Assembly: GCF_009696445.1 (NCBI RefSeq)
Contig: NZ_VULZ01000006.1
Span: forward strand, 1 to 64,000
From: Porcincola intestinalis
GTDB lineage: Bacteria; Bacillota; Clostridia; Lachnospirales; Lachnospiraceae
Direction of reading: 5' to 3'
DNA: 64,000 bases
Shown: positions 7,203 through 15,282 of the stretch, in pieces
How positions within the stretch are numbered: the first letter of the stretch is position 1
Layout of the letters: each line of letters starts with the position of its first letter
Translations under genes and position numbers: made by a program
Notes under the pieces: generated by a model
Databases searched by the model: none
Told to the model about the DNA's origin: nothing
What the model saw: only the letters and a program-made list of their open reading frames with translations

Positions 7203-8852
7203 TCAGCTCTGGGAGCTGAAATGCACACCGGAGATGTCCCGGATGGTCAGGACGTTGTTTTCCGGAATCGACCCCACGGCCTCGAGATTCAGCATGCCGC
7301 GGAAGAAGGTTGCACGGATATTGACCGATTCGATCATCTCCGTGTTCCGGACATTGATGTCAAAGGTTGACGGGCTGGTGAAGGTACCGGATGCCGTGAA
7401 GCTGTAGCGTGTCAGGCGGCTTGTGCGTACCTTGCCATCCATTCCGACTGCAAGTGTCTGCGTGACCGCATCAGCCGGATCATCATCATGGCAGATCAGA
7501 TGCTCATTTCCCTTCGGAATCGTGCGGCCGGCAGGACTGAAGGGGTCAAACGCGAAAGCAGGCGCAGCATGTTCAGCCTTTTTGTTGAGTTCAAAGTCAA
7601 GGTACGCGACATTGTCCTCGAACCGGAAGGTAACTGCCTTCATCGAAAGCCCGTCTTTTTCAAAGTATCCGGGACTTGCGATAAAGTCCTCTACAGAAGG
7701 ATACGAGTCAGAATCTGCGATGTAGCGGATTTTTCCGTACTGTTTTTCAAGCAGAGGAGCCCGTATCCCCCAGAGGACAGGAAGCTGCCAGTCTTCCAGA
7801 CAGGAGCGAAGGGAGGAAAGCGCCGCCTGATTCTCCGGGAGAGGTTCAGCTGCACCGTCTCCTTTCATTGCAGGAAGCAGCGTATCATAGACAATATTCA
7901 GCTCCGCTTCCGTGTTCAGCGCGCAGGAGGTCAGAACAACAACGGCGTTTTTCTGCGGGATGACCAGACCGAACTGCCCGAATGCCCCATCGGCACGCCA
8001 GATCCCGGGGACGTCGCACTGCCAGTTCTGAAAACCATAGCCCTTCAGCCAGTTGGACGCGATGTCTCCGTTGTTGTAAATCTCATTGTCGGTTTCAATC
8101 TGTCGGGCGGACATCTGCGCTATATAGTCATGATTGAGCAGACGCTTTCCGTCCCAGACCCCGTCCTGCTCCAGAAACCAGATGAACTTTGCCATGTCGA
8201 GCGTGGTCAGCTTCATGCCCCAGCCGCCGCCCTGCACGGTTTTTGTGAAATCATCCCCCATGTTTCTTGAAGCGCAGGTGGCATCTGTGATGCCGAGCGG
8301 TTCAAAAAGCCTGGGTGTCAGGTATTCAATCAGCGTCTGACCGGACTTCTTCTGGAGGGCTGCAGCTGCCAGATCAGTTCCCCAGGTGTTGTACTGAAAC
8401 ATCGTTCCCGGAGCAAAGTGGAAGGGATGCGCGAGAAATGCGCGAATCCAGTTCCCGTCAAAGCGTTCTGCCTCCGCCATGGTCATTTCGCTCTTGTGAC
8501 CGCAGCTCATTGTCAGGAGACTGCGCAGATCAGCCTTTGCAAGATGATCGGAAATAACAGGAGGGCAGTACTCCGGAAACAGGTCGGTCAGCCGATCGTC
8601 GAGTGACAGGAGCCCCTCCTGAACGGCAAAGCCGACTGCTGTTGCAGTCAGTGTCTTTGAAAATGAGTACATCGGATGCCTCAGGTCTTTTCTATATGGC
8701 GAAGCCCAGCCCTCGGCGGCAATTTTTCCATCTCTGACAATCATAAAGCTGTGAAGTTCCACGCCGGCCTTCTTTTCTTCCCGAAGGAAGGCTTCAATCG
8801 CGGAAGAGTCGATCCCGGCTTCCTCCGGCGTAACATGTTCAAATTCTGACAT
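7203..8852 (-). CDS. Serine hydrolase, class C beta-lactamase-like
   Basis: A 549-residue protein with an N-terminal beta-lactamase/transpeptidase-like domain (about 1-340) and a C-terminal beta-rich extension. The nucleophile motif SFSK is at 63-66, after the typical HSFMIVRDGKIAAEGW strand. The second motif reads QYNT at 153-156 where Y-[SA]-N is usual, so the catalytic arrangement is slightly altered. No signal peptide is seen, suggesting a cytoplasmic esterase or peptidase rather than a drug-resistance enzyme. Start chosen at 8852 because CCTCCT at 8861-8866 gives an AGGAGG eight bases before that ATG; an ATG at 8876 precedes it without a site. Convergent with btuD and divergent from the SDR gene. 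Confidence 0.8.
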   Translation of the reverse strand: MSEFEHVTPEEAGIDSSAIEAFLREEKKAGVELHSFMIVRDGKIAAEGWASPYRKDLRHPMYSFSKTLTATAVGFAVQEGLLSLDDRLTDLFPEYCPPVISDHLAKADLRSLLTMSCGHKSEMTMAEAERFDGNWIRAFLAHPFHFAPGTMFQYNTWGTDLAAAALQKKSGQTLIEYLTPRLFEPLGITDATCASRNMGDDFTKTVQGGGWGMKLTTLDMAKFIWFLEQDGVWDGKRLLNHDYIAQMSARQIETDNEIYNNGDIASNWLKGYGFQNWQCDVPGIWRADGAFGQFGLVIPQKNAVVVLTSCALNTEAELNIVYDTLLPAMKGDGAAEPLPENQAALSSLRSCLEDWQLPVLWGIRAPLLEKQYGKIRYIADSDSYPSVEDFIASPGYFEKDGLSMKAVTFRFEDNVAYLDFELNKKAEHAAPAFAFDPFSPAGRTIPKGNEHLICHDDDPADAVTQTLAVGMDGKVRTSRLTRYSFTASGTFTSPSTFDINVRNTEMIESVNIRATFFRGMLNLEAVGSIPENNVLTIRDISGVHFSSQS

Positions 8853-8973
8853 CTTCGTTTCCTCCTTTTGCGTCATTATAGCATGATCCTGATGGTGGAG
8901 GAATCCCTGAAAATATCATGTAAATAAATAGACGCCTAAATAATAGAATACAAAAAAATAATGCACAATCTAC

Positions 8974-9003
8974 TTTACACGCATATTCCGGGCGTGCTAG
9001 TAT
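8974..9003 (+). promoter_or_regulatory. Promoter of the SDR gene with embedded inverted repeat
   Basis: TTTACA (8974-8979), an 18-base spacer and TAGTAT (8998-9003) with TGC before the -10. Within the spacer CACGC (8978-8982) and GCGTG (8992-8996) form a short inverted repeat that could be an operator. ATGCACAAT at 8961-8969 recurs upstream of the sugar transporter at 10057-10065. Confidence 0.55.
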
Positions 9004-9069
9004 ATGTACGAAGGCTTCAACAACTACGTTTTAAAGAATCTATTTCTATTGAGGAAGGAGGTATGCAGG

Positions 9070-9891
9070 ATGGGACTTAGCATTGATTTTACCGGAAAAA
9101 CTGTATTGGTAACTGGCGCAGGACGTGGGCTCGGGAAGGCTATGGCGCTTACCTTTGCGCAGGCAGGTGCAGATGTATATCTCGGGAATCGAAAAGAAGA
9201 TCAGGGCATGGAAACGGTCAAAGAGATCGAGGCCATGGGCCGCAAATCAGGCTTCACCAGATGCGACGTCGCAAAAGAAGAGGATGTCAAGAAGCTTCTC
9301 CACGATGCCGTTGATTTTGGCGGCGGGAAACTTGATGCATTTGTGAATGCAGCAGGAGTGATCTCCATCGAAGATGTCATGTATACTTCTGATGAAGAAG
9401 TGAAGCGCCTGTTTGATATCAATGTGCTTGGAACCATTCATGCCTTAAAGCATGGATTATCGGTCATGGAAAAGCAGAAGCATGGAAATATTGTCACGGT
9501 TTCTTCAATCGCAGGTCGTGGCGGAATGGCGATGCTGCAGGCTTACTGTGCGTCAAAGGCGTCTGTGATCAGCCTTACGCAGAGCGCCGCTAAGATGGCC
9601 GCGCCATACGGAGTCCGGGTCAACAGTATCGCACCAGGCATTATCCGGACTTCCATGTGGGAAGAGATACTTGATGGAATGGCTCATGGCTGGAATCCGG
9701 ACGATAAGAGAGAACTGTCATCCGAAGAGCGAGAAAAGCTCTGGAATGCTTCTGTTCAGGGAATGATTCCGATGGGACATGCCCAGCAGCCGGAAGATAT
9801 TGCATGGGCTACAGCCTTTATCGCTTCTGATCTTGCACGGGAAATCACCGGGCAGGTTCTTGCCATTGATGGCGGTACGACAATGGTATAA
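9070..9891 (+). CDS. SDR-family oxidoreductase, probable sugar or polyol dehydrogenase
   Basis: A classical short-chain dehydrogenase of 273 residues. It has the cofactor loop TGAGRGLGKAMA near residue 15, NAAGVIS (the NNAG equivalent) near 93 and the catalytic Ser in VTVSSIAGRGG. The Tyr and Lys are in AYCASKASVI, followed by PGIIRTSMW and the terminal GQVLAIDGGTTMV. An insert between the PG motif and the C-terminus (EEILDGMAHGWNPDDKRE) is somewhat long. ATG 9070 follows GGAGG by eight bases; a longer open frame to 9004 lacks a site. It has its own promoter and terminator but sits beside the sugar importer, so it likely acts on the imported sugar or a derivative. NAD or NADP preference cannot be told by eye. 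Confidence 0.85.
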   Translation: MGLSIDFTGKTVLVTGAGRGLGKAMALTFAQAGADVYLGNRKEDQGMETVKEIEAMGRKSGFTRCDVAKEEDVKKLLHDAVDFGGGKLDAFVNAAGVISIEDVMYTSDEEVKRLFDINVLGTIHALKHGLSVMEKQKHGNIVTVSSIAGRGGMAMLQAYCASKASVISLTQSAAKMAAPYGVRVNSIAPGIIRTSMWEEILDGMAHGWNPDDKRELSSEEREKLWNASVQGMIPMGHAQQPEDIAWATAFIASDLAREITGQVLAIDGGTTMV

Positions 9892-9967
9892 TCAGAGCGA
9901 CAGCCTGGAGGAGAGACTGCAGGCTGCCGCGTCCATAACAAAAAACAATTAAGCATCCATACAGGAT

Positions 9968-10009
9968 AAAAGCCTTGGCAGAATGATGCCTGGGCTTTTA
10001 TTTTTTTTA
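9968..10009 (+). terminator. Intrinsic terminator after the SDR gene
   Basis: Stem AAAAGCCTTGGCA (9968-9980) with TGCCTGGGCTTTT (9987-9999), one mismatch and one G-U pair, followed by a long T-rich run. Confidence 0.88.
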
Positions 10010-10065
10010 TAGCAAACCTGAAAAAAATCCCCCTTTATCTGAAGTATCTGTACTTTATGCACAAT

Positions 10066-10123
10066 GTATATCGAAATATACTTGTAGCAGTGGTTGAAAT
10101 AACAGTTATAGAATATAGAAATA
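10066..10123 (+). promoter_or_regulatory. AT-rich control region of the sugar importer operon
   Basis: Contains a perfect inverted repeat GTATAT-CGAA-ATATAC (10066-10081). GAAATA occurs three times, at 10073, 10096 and 10118, spaced 23 and 22 bases, about two helical turns. Direct repeats of this spacing are the usual kind of target for AraC-type regulators such as the response regulator encoded at 15283. No convincing -35/-10 pair could be fixed, although the region is rich in TATA-like sequence. Confidence 0.4.
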
Positions 10124-10160
10124 TTCATTAGTGCCAGAAACATGACGGAGATGGAGGAAT

Positions 10161-11660
10161 ATGAGTGATGTAATTGTGCGTATGGAACATATCTGTAAGT
10201 CGTTCCCCGGGGTCAAGGCACTTGACGACGTCAGTCTGGAACTTCGGTCAGGAGAAGTGCTTGCTCTGCTTGGAGAAAATGGCGCTGGAAAGTCAACACT
10301 GATGAAGATCCTGAGCGGGGTTTACACGAAAGACAGCGGGACGATGGAGATCTTCGGGAAACAGGTGGAATCACTGAATCCAAACAGTGCCCGGGACGCA
10401 GGTGTCGCGATTATCCATCAGGAAATGAACATGTGTAATGATCTGACGGTCGCAGAGAATATGTTCCTTGGCAGAGAATTATACAAGGGTGTTGTCCTTC
10501 AGAACGCACAGATGAACGAAATCGCAAGAAAATATCTCGATGAGTTGGATGCAGACATTGAGCCGACAGAGGTGGTGAGAAATCTGCCTGTTTCCAAACA
10601 GCAGATGGTAGAGATTGCGACAGCGCTCTCAACCAATGCAAAGATCCTTGTGATGGATGAACCGACTTCTGCACTGACTTCGCGGGAGATTGAGAACCTG
10701 TTCCGTATTATCCGAAAGTTCAGGGAAGAGGGAAAGGGCATTATCTACATCTCACACAGACTGGAGGAACTTCCGAGGATCGCAGACCGGGTCACTATTA
10801 TGAGGGATGGGAAATATATCACATCCGGAAAATTCAGTGATTTCTCGATGGATGAAATTATCCGGAATATGGTTGGGCGGGAGATCAAGGACAAGTTTCC
10901 GAGAGTTACCTGCAAACGAGGCAGAAAAGTATTCGAGGTTCGCCATCTCAATGCAGGCCGTCAGGTACGGGATATCAACTTTTCTCTCTATGAGGGGGAG
11001 ATTGTCGGATTTGCAGGGCTGATGGGAGCCGGAAGAACGGAGACAACAAGAGCTATTTTTGGCGTTGACCCGAGAGAGAGCGGAGAGTTTTTCCTGGATG
11101 GAAAGCAGATTCGGATCAGAAAGCCGGAAGACGCGATCAAGGCGGGAATTGTCCTGGCCCCGGAAGACAGACGGAAGGACGGACTGTGTGTGAAGCTCAG
11201 CATCCGAGAAAACATTGCGCTTCCAAATCTTGACATCATTGGTGGAAAGAGCGGTATTCTCTCTTCCTCAAAGGAGGAGGAAATGTGCGCCAGGGCGATT
11301 CAAGATCTATCCATCAAGACACCGAACGAGAATGTGAATGCCGATACGCTTTCAGGGGGAAATCAGCAGAAGGTGGTTGTCGGTAAATGGCTGGTAAGAG
11401 ATTCAAGGGTTGTCATGTTTGATGAACCGACAAGGGGAATTGATGTTGGTGCAAAGGTAGAAATCTATAACCTGATGAACAAGCTCAAACAGCAGGGAAT
11501 CGCAGTCATGTTTGCTTCCTCCGAGATGCCGGAGGTCATGGGAATTGCGGACAGAATTCTGGTGATGTGTGACGGGCAGATTACAGGAGAGCTTTCCAGA
11601 GAAGAAGCGACTCAGGATCTGATCCTGAAATACGCCACCAGCTTTCAGGCAAAACAGTGA
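10161..11660 (+). CDS. Sugar ABC transporter ATPase, RbsA/MglA type
   Basis: A tandem-domain ATPase of 499 residues for a CUT2-family sugar importer. Domain 1 has an intact Walker A GENGAGKST near residue 38, Q-loop IIHQEMN, Walker B ILVMDEPTSALTSRE and switch His ISHRLEEL. Domain 2 has the family's usual degenerate P-loop GLMGAGRTETTRAIFG, an intact signature LSGGNQQKVVVGKWL and VVMFDEPTRGIDVGAK. A GGAGG site precedes the ATG. The permease starts 12 bases after its stop. The protein is a useful intact reference for the motif-less relative at 17956. Substrate is not readable from this subunit. Confidence 0.92.
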   Translation: MSDVIVRMEHICKSFPGVKALDDVSLELRSGEVLALLGENGAGKSTLMKILSGVYTKDSGTMEIFGKQVESLNPNSARDAGVAIIHQEMNMCNDLTVAENMFLGRELYKGVVLQNAQMNEIARKYLDELDADIEPTEVVRNLPVSKQQMVEIATALSTNAKILVMDEPTSALTSREIENLFRIIRKFREEGKGIIYISHRLEELPRIADRVTIMRDGKYITSGKFSDFSMDEIIRNMVGREIKDKFPRVTCKRGRKVFEVRHLNAGRQVRDINFSLYEGEIVGFAGLMGAGRTETTRAIFGVDPRESGEFFLDGKQIRIRKPEDAIKAGIVLAPEDRRKDGLCVKLSIRENIALPNLDIIGGKSGILSSSKEEEMCARAIQDLSIKTPNENVNADTLSGGNQQKVVVGKWLVRDSRVVMFDEPTRGIDVGAKVEIYNLMNKLKQQGIAVMFASSEMPEVMGIADRILVMCDGQITGELSREEATQDLILKYATSFQAKQ

Positions 11661-11671
11661 GGAGGAACGGA

Positions 11672-12667
11672 ATGAAGAAGAGAAGTTCATGGAAGCGTTT
11701 CTTTGAAATCAAAGGAATGAGAAACGCACTGACGGCCTTTGCAGGGTTGGTTGTTATCTATATTGTTTTCGGAATCATCAACACCAAGGTGTTTTCCCTG
11801 ATGAACTTCCTGAATGTGCTCAGATCGATGTCCAAGTACCTTCTTGTTGGAATCGGACAGAGCTATGTCATGATCACAGGAAACATCGACCTGTCGATCG
11901 GATCGGTCGTTGCAATGAGTACGATGCTGGTGGCAAAGCTGATGACGATGGGAGTTCATCCGGCACTGGCAATTCTGGTTGCACTGGCATGCGGGCTCCT
12001 GATTGGAGTTATCAATGGATTCCTCGTCGGGAAATTCAAGCTTCCGCCTTTCATTGCAACGCTTGGAACGATGTTTGTTGCAAGAGGTGTCGGCTATATT
12101 GTGAATAATAACCGGAATACGGACAGCATCAACAGTACGCTTTCCAAGCCGGTGGCAGATCATTTTCAGAACCTGTTCTATTATGGGAAATTTCTTGGCA
12201 TCTACAATACCTTCTGGATCGCGTTGATTATATTTATCGTATTCTTCTTCATCCTTTCGAAGACGCGGACAGGCAGACATATCTATGCAGTTGGCTCCAA
12301 CGTCGACGCTGCAAGGCTTGCAGGTGTTGATGTCAACAAGACAACCACCATCACTTACCTTGTGAGTGCATTCTGCGCAACAGTTGTTGGTGTGATCCTT
12401 TGTGCGCAGGCAAGCATGGGCAATATGGAAGCGGGAAATATGTATGAGATGTACGGTGTCGCAGCCGGTGTCATCGGAGGAGTTTCTCCTCTCGGAGGTT
12501 CGGGTCTTCTGCTTGGAACATTTGCCGGTGCCGGTGTCTGGCAGGTTCTTGAAAATGGACTCAACATGGTCCATGCGCAGGTCGGAATTCAGAGAATCGT
12601 CATTGGCGTGATTGTTGTTCTGGCAGTTCTTGCAGATATTCTTTTGAGAAACAGAAAAAAGAACTGA
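11672..12667 (+). CDS. Sugar ABC transporter permease, RbsC type
   Basis: A 331-residue membrane protein of the BPD_transp_2 family with eight to ten hydrophobic segments. Family features visible: SYVMITGNIDLSIGSVVAMS, NGFLVGKFKLPPFIATLGTM and AVGSNVDAARLAGVDV followed by GVIGGVSPLGGSG. ATG 11672 is taken because GAGGAGG ends a few bases upstream; an in-frame GTG at 11657 lies within the previous gene's end. It forms one operon with the ATPase and the binding protein. Confidence 0.92.
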   Translation: MKKRSSWKRFFEIKGMRNALTAFAGLVVIYIVFGIINTKVFSLMNFLNVLRSMSKYLLVGIGQSYVMITGNIDLSIGSVVAMSTMLVAKLMTMGVHPALAILVALACGLLIGVINGFLVGKFKLPPFIATLGTMFVARGVGYIVNNNRNTDSINSTLSKPVADHFQNLFYYGKFLGIYNTFWIALIIFIVFFFILSKTRTGRHIYAVGSNVDAARLAGVDVNKTTTITYLVSAFCATVVGVILCAQASMGNMEAGNMYEMYGVAAGVIGGVSPLGGSGLLLGTFAGAGVWQVLENGLNMVHAQVGIQRIVIGVIVVLAVLADILLRNRKKN

Positions 12668-12752
12668 AGATTTTAGATGGTGAACATCCCTTTCCGGGTT
12701 TTCGGAAGCAGGGAAAATATATCAAAACATTCCAAAACAGGAGGAATCAGCT

Positions 12753-13754
12753 ATGAACAGAAAACTTATCTCCATTATGTGCTCAGCGGCTATGGCAGGG
12801 TCTCTTCTTGCCGCGGCACCGGTCTTCGCAGAGAGTCAGACGGAGACTTCCACAGAAGCTTCCGGATCCGCTCCGACAGCAGAGGAGCTTCTTGCAGAGA
12901 AGGTGACGCCGGACAAGGCATACAAGTTTGCACTGATTACGATGGACTCCATCGACCAGCACTGGGTTAACATGAACAACGGCGCTCAGGAAGAAGCGAA
13001 AGCTGACGGTGTCACGGTGGACTTTATGTCTCCGGATACCAAGGATGATGCAAAGCAGATTGAGATGGTCAACAATGCGACAGCAGCAGGTTACGATGCG
13101 ATTATGATTGCGGCAAATGGTCCGGATGCCATCACCGGGGCACTCAAGGACGCACAGGCAGCAGGAATCAAGATTGTCTATGTTGACTCCCCGGCAAACC
13201 TTGATGCGGAGGCAACGTTCTCGACCGACAATAAGGCGGCTGGAAAGACGGCTGGTGAGCAGATGATCGCAGGGTTGAAGGACAAGGGTATCACCAAAGG
13301 AGATATTGGAATTGTGAATGTCAATGCGTCCACACAGACAGCTGTTGACCGTGAACAGGGCTTCCGTGATGCATTTAATGGCACGGATTTTAATATCCTT
13401 GAGACACAGTATTGCGATGGCGATGCTTCCAAGGCACAGAGCGAGGCAGAGAATTACATTACGCAGGGAGTTGTCGGCATCTATGGAACCAATGAAGGTT
13501 CTTCAACAGGAGTTGGAAATGCGATCAAGGCTTCCGGAAATGCAGACCTGATTGGCGTTGGATTCGATAAATCTGATACGATCAAAGGTCTGATTACGGA
13601 TGGTTATCTGGCATGCACAATGGCTCAGAACCCGGATGTCATGGGAAAACTCGGCGTCAAGGCCTGCATCAAGGTAATGAATGGCGAGAACCTTGGCGGT
13701 GTGACGGTTGATACAGGGGTCACAGTTCTGACGAAGGACAATGTGAACGGCTGA
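12753..13754 (+). CDS. Sugar-binding protein of the RbsABC-type importer
   Basis: A periplasmic-binding protein type 1 (Peripla_BP_4) of 333 residues. The first 26 residues form a signal peptide ending APVFA, with cleavage expected before ESQTE. There is no lipobox Cys at the cleavage site, unusual for a monoderm importer, where the binding protein is normally lipid-anchored. A Ser/Thr/Glu linker to about residue 45 precedes the ligand domain (YKFALITMDSIDQHWVNMNN). Conserved sugar-site patterns follow: ANGPDAI, VDSPAN and GTNEGSSTGVGNAI. The gene lies after the permease, an inverted order compared with rbs. A strong terminator follows. Ligand unknown. Confidence 0.9.
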   Translation: MNRKLISIMCSAAMAGSLLAAAPVFAESQTETSTEASGSAPTAEELLAEKVTPDKAYKFALITMDSIDQHWVNMNNGAQEEAKADGVTVDFMSPDTKDDAKQIEMVNNATAAGYDAIMIAANGPDAITGALKDAQAAGIKIVYVDSPANLDAEATFSTDNKAAGKTAGEQMIAGLKDKGITKGDIGIVNVNASTQTAVDREQGFRDAFNGTDFNILETQYCDGDASKAQSEAENYITQGVVGIYGTNEGSSTGVGNAIKASGNADLIGVGFDKSDTIKGLITDGYLACTMAQNPDVMGKLGVKACIKVMNGENLGGVTVDTGVTVLTKDNVNG

Positions 13755-13788
13755 GAAACCTGAAGGTTGTATTGCAAAGCAAAAACAG

Positions 13789-13828
13789 CAGAAAAAGCTG
13801 CCGGAAGCCCGGCGGCTTTTTCTGTTTT
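13789..13828 (+). terminator. Intrinsic terminator of the importer operon
   Basis: A 16-bp stem (13789-13804 with 13809-13824, one G-T pair) around an AAGC loop, followed by TTTT. Confidence 0.93.
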
Positions 13829-13843
13829 GCATCATATACATAG

Positions 13844-13859
13844 GCTAAATAGCTAAATA
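13844..13859 (+). repeat. Tandem GCTAAATA repeat upstream of the isomerase operon
   Basis: GCTAAATA occurs twice head to tail (13844-13851 and 13852-13859), just upstream of the presumed -35. CTAAATA also occurs at 8936-8942 upstream of the SDR promoter. It is a plausible binding site for the AraC-type response regulator, by position only. Confidence 0.45.
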
Positions 13860-13862
13860 CAG

Positions 13863-13904
13863 ATGATGAATCAGCCTGACTGTTGTATACTTGAATAAAC
13901 AGTC
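13863..13904 (+). promoter_or_regulatory. Promoter of the isomerase/two-component operon with inverted repeat
   Basis: A good -10 TATACT (13886-13891) with a weak -35 ATGATG (13863-13868) at 17 bases, as expected for an activator-dependent promoter. GACTGTT (13878-13884) and AACAGTC (13898-13904) form a perfect 7-bp inverted repeat bracketing the -10, where a bound repressor would block polymerase. Confidence 0.45.
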
Positions 13905-13975
13905 TGAAGTGCTGAGGTACTGAGAAAAACGGGAACCCCGAGAAAAACATAATGGATAAACAGGAGACGGATGAT

Positions 13976-15268
13976 ATGGACAGAAAATATCAGTTGGACG
14001 CAGCAGAAAACAAAGAATTCATGAAGAAGGTCCGGGATGCGCTTCTCGAATTTGGAAAAAAATTTGCAGCTCCGGACGGGACAGCTTATTACCTTGGCGA
14101 TGATGGAACGCCTTGGACAGACAGAAGCCGGGATACCTATGAGACGGCACGCTATGCTCACAGCTATGTGCTGGGGTATCTGCTTGGGGAAAAGCAGTAT
14201 GAGCAGCAGGCTTTTGACGCGATGAGAGGGCTTGCAAAAGGTGCCAGGGATGAGAAAAACGGTGGATGGTTTGAAGGAATCAAGGCAGACGGCACACCGG
14301 TTTCCGGAAAACTGTGCTATACACATGCTTTTGCGATTCTTGCGTCTTCCTCGCTTGTTCTGGCAGAGAAGGCAGGCGCTTCTTCTCTATCAGGGATTGC
14401 CTGCACAAAGGGAGCAGGAGCTGAAAACCTGTTGAGGCTTGCACTGGATACCTATACGGAAAAGTTCTGGGATGAAAAGAGCGGACTGGCATATGATAAC
14501 TGGAATACAGAATTTACAGAACTCAGCCCATACCGCGGACTCAATGCCAATATGCATTCGGTAGAGGCGTTTCTTGCAGCCTATGATGTTACAGAAGATA
14601 CAGAATATCATGATCGGGCTAAGAGCATTATTGATCATGTAATAGGCTGGGCGAAGGATTGCAGCTGGAGAATTCCGGAGCACTATTCCAAAGACTGGGT
14701 GCCGCAGCCGGACTTCAACAAGGATCATCCGGATGATCAGTTCAAGCCATTCGGTGCAACACCCGGCCATGGGATTGAATGGGCAAGGCTGATTACCCAG
14801 TTTGCACGCTCCATGTATCCGGACGATGCAGACAGGGAGTTGAGAACGTACTATGTGGAGGCCGCGGAGCACCTGTATGGAAGGGCTGTCGCGGATGCAT
14901 GGGACAGCGATGGGGCGCCGGGACTCGTCTACACGACAGATTGGGACGGGAAGCCTGTGGTGCATGAACGGATGCACTGGGTACTGGCGGAGGCGATCAA
15001 TACATCGGCAGTTCTCTACCGGGTAACCGGAAAAGCAGAATATGCGGAGCGGTATGCGATGTTTATGGCATATCTCGACCGATTTGTGCTGGATCATGTC
15101 CATGGCTCCTGGTTCCACGAGCTGGACCGTGAGAATCACGTCTCAGGCAAAGTATGGCCTGGAAAGCCTGATCTGTACCATGCGATTCAGGCGACACTGG
15201 TTCCTTACTGCGATCCATCTTTGTCAGTAGCGGTTGCGCTGGCGCAGGGAAAGTCGTCATTAAATTAA
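13976..15268 (+). CDS. AGE-superfamily aldose-ketose isomerase, YihS-like
   Basis: A 430-residue (alpha/alpha)6-barrel protein. Segments recall E. coli sulfoquinovose/mannose isomerase YihS along the whole length: YRGLNANMHSVEAFLAAYDV, the EHYS..W.P.PDFNKD stretch, FGATPGHGIEWARL, GLVYTTDWDGKPVVHER, HGSWFHELD and VWPGKPDLYH. The three histidines expected at the YihS active site correspond to H194, H265 and H402. YihS interconverts sulfoquinovose and sulfofructose, and also mannose, fructose and glucose, so the natural substrate is open. ATG 13976 is chosen because AGGAG at 13962-13966 lies nine bases upstream; an ATG at 13952 has no clear site. The response regulator follows after 14 bases, tying enzyme and regulation together. 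Confidence 0.85.
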   Translation: MDRKYQLDAAENKEFMKKVRDALLEFGKKFAAPDGTAYYLGDDGTPWTDRSRDTYETARYAHSYVLGYLLGEKQYEQQAFDAMRGLAKGARDEKNGGWFEGIKADGTPVSGKLCYTHAFAILASSSLVLAEKAGASSLSGIACTKGAGAENLLRLALDTYTEKFWDEKSGLAYDNWNTEFTELSPYRGLNANMHSVEAFLAAYDVTEDTEYHDRAKSIIDHVIGWAKDCSWRIPEHYSKDWVPQPDFNKDHPDDQFKPFGATPGHGIEWARLITQFARSMYPDDADRELRTYYVEAAEHLYGRAVADAWDSDGAPGLVYTTDWDGKPVVHERMHWVLAEAINTSAVLYRVTGKAEYAERYAMFMAYLDRFVLDHVHGSWFHELDRENHVSGKVWPGKPDLYHAIQATLVPYCDPSLSVAVALAQGKSSLN

Positions 15269-15282
15269 AAGAGGATGTACCT

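Noticed and set aside
7488-8270. 260-codon open frame on the + strand
   Set aside because: Antisense to the serine hydrolase, no ribosome binding site and no recognisable domain.
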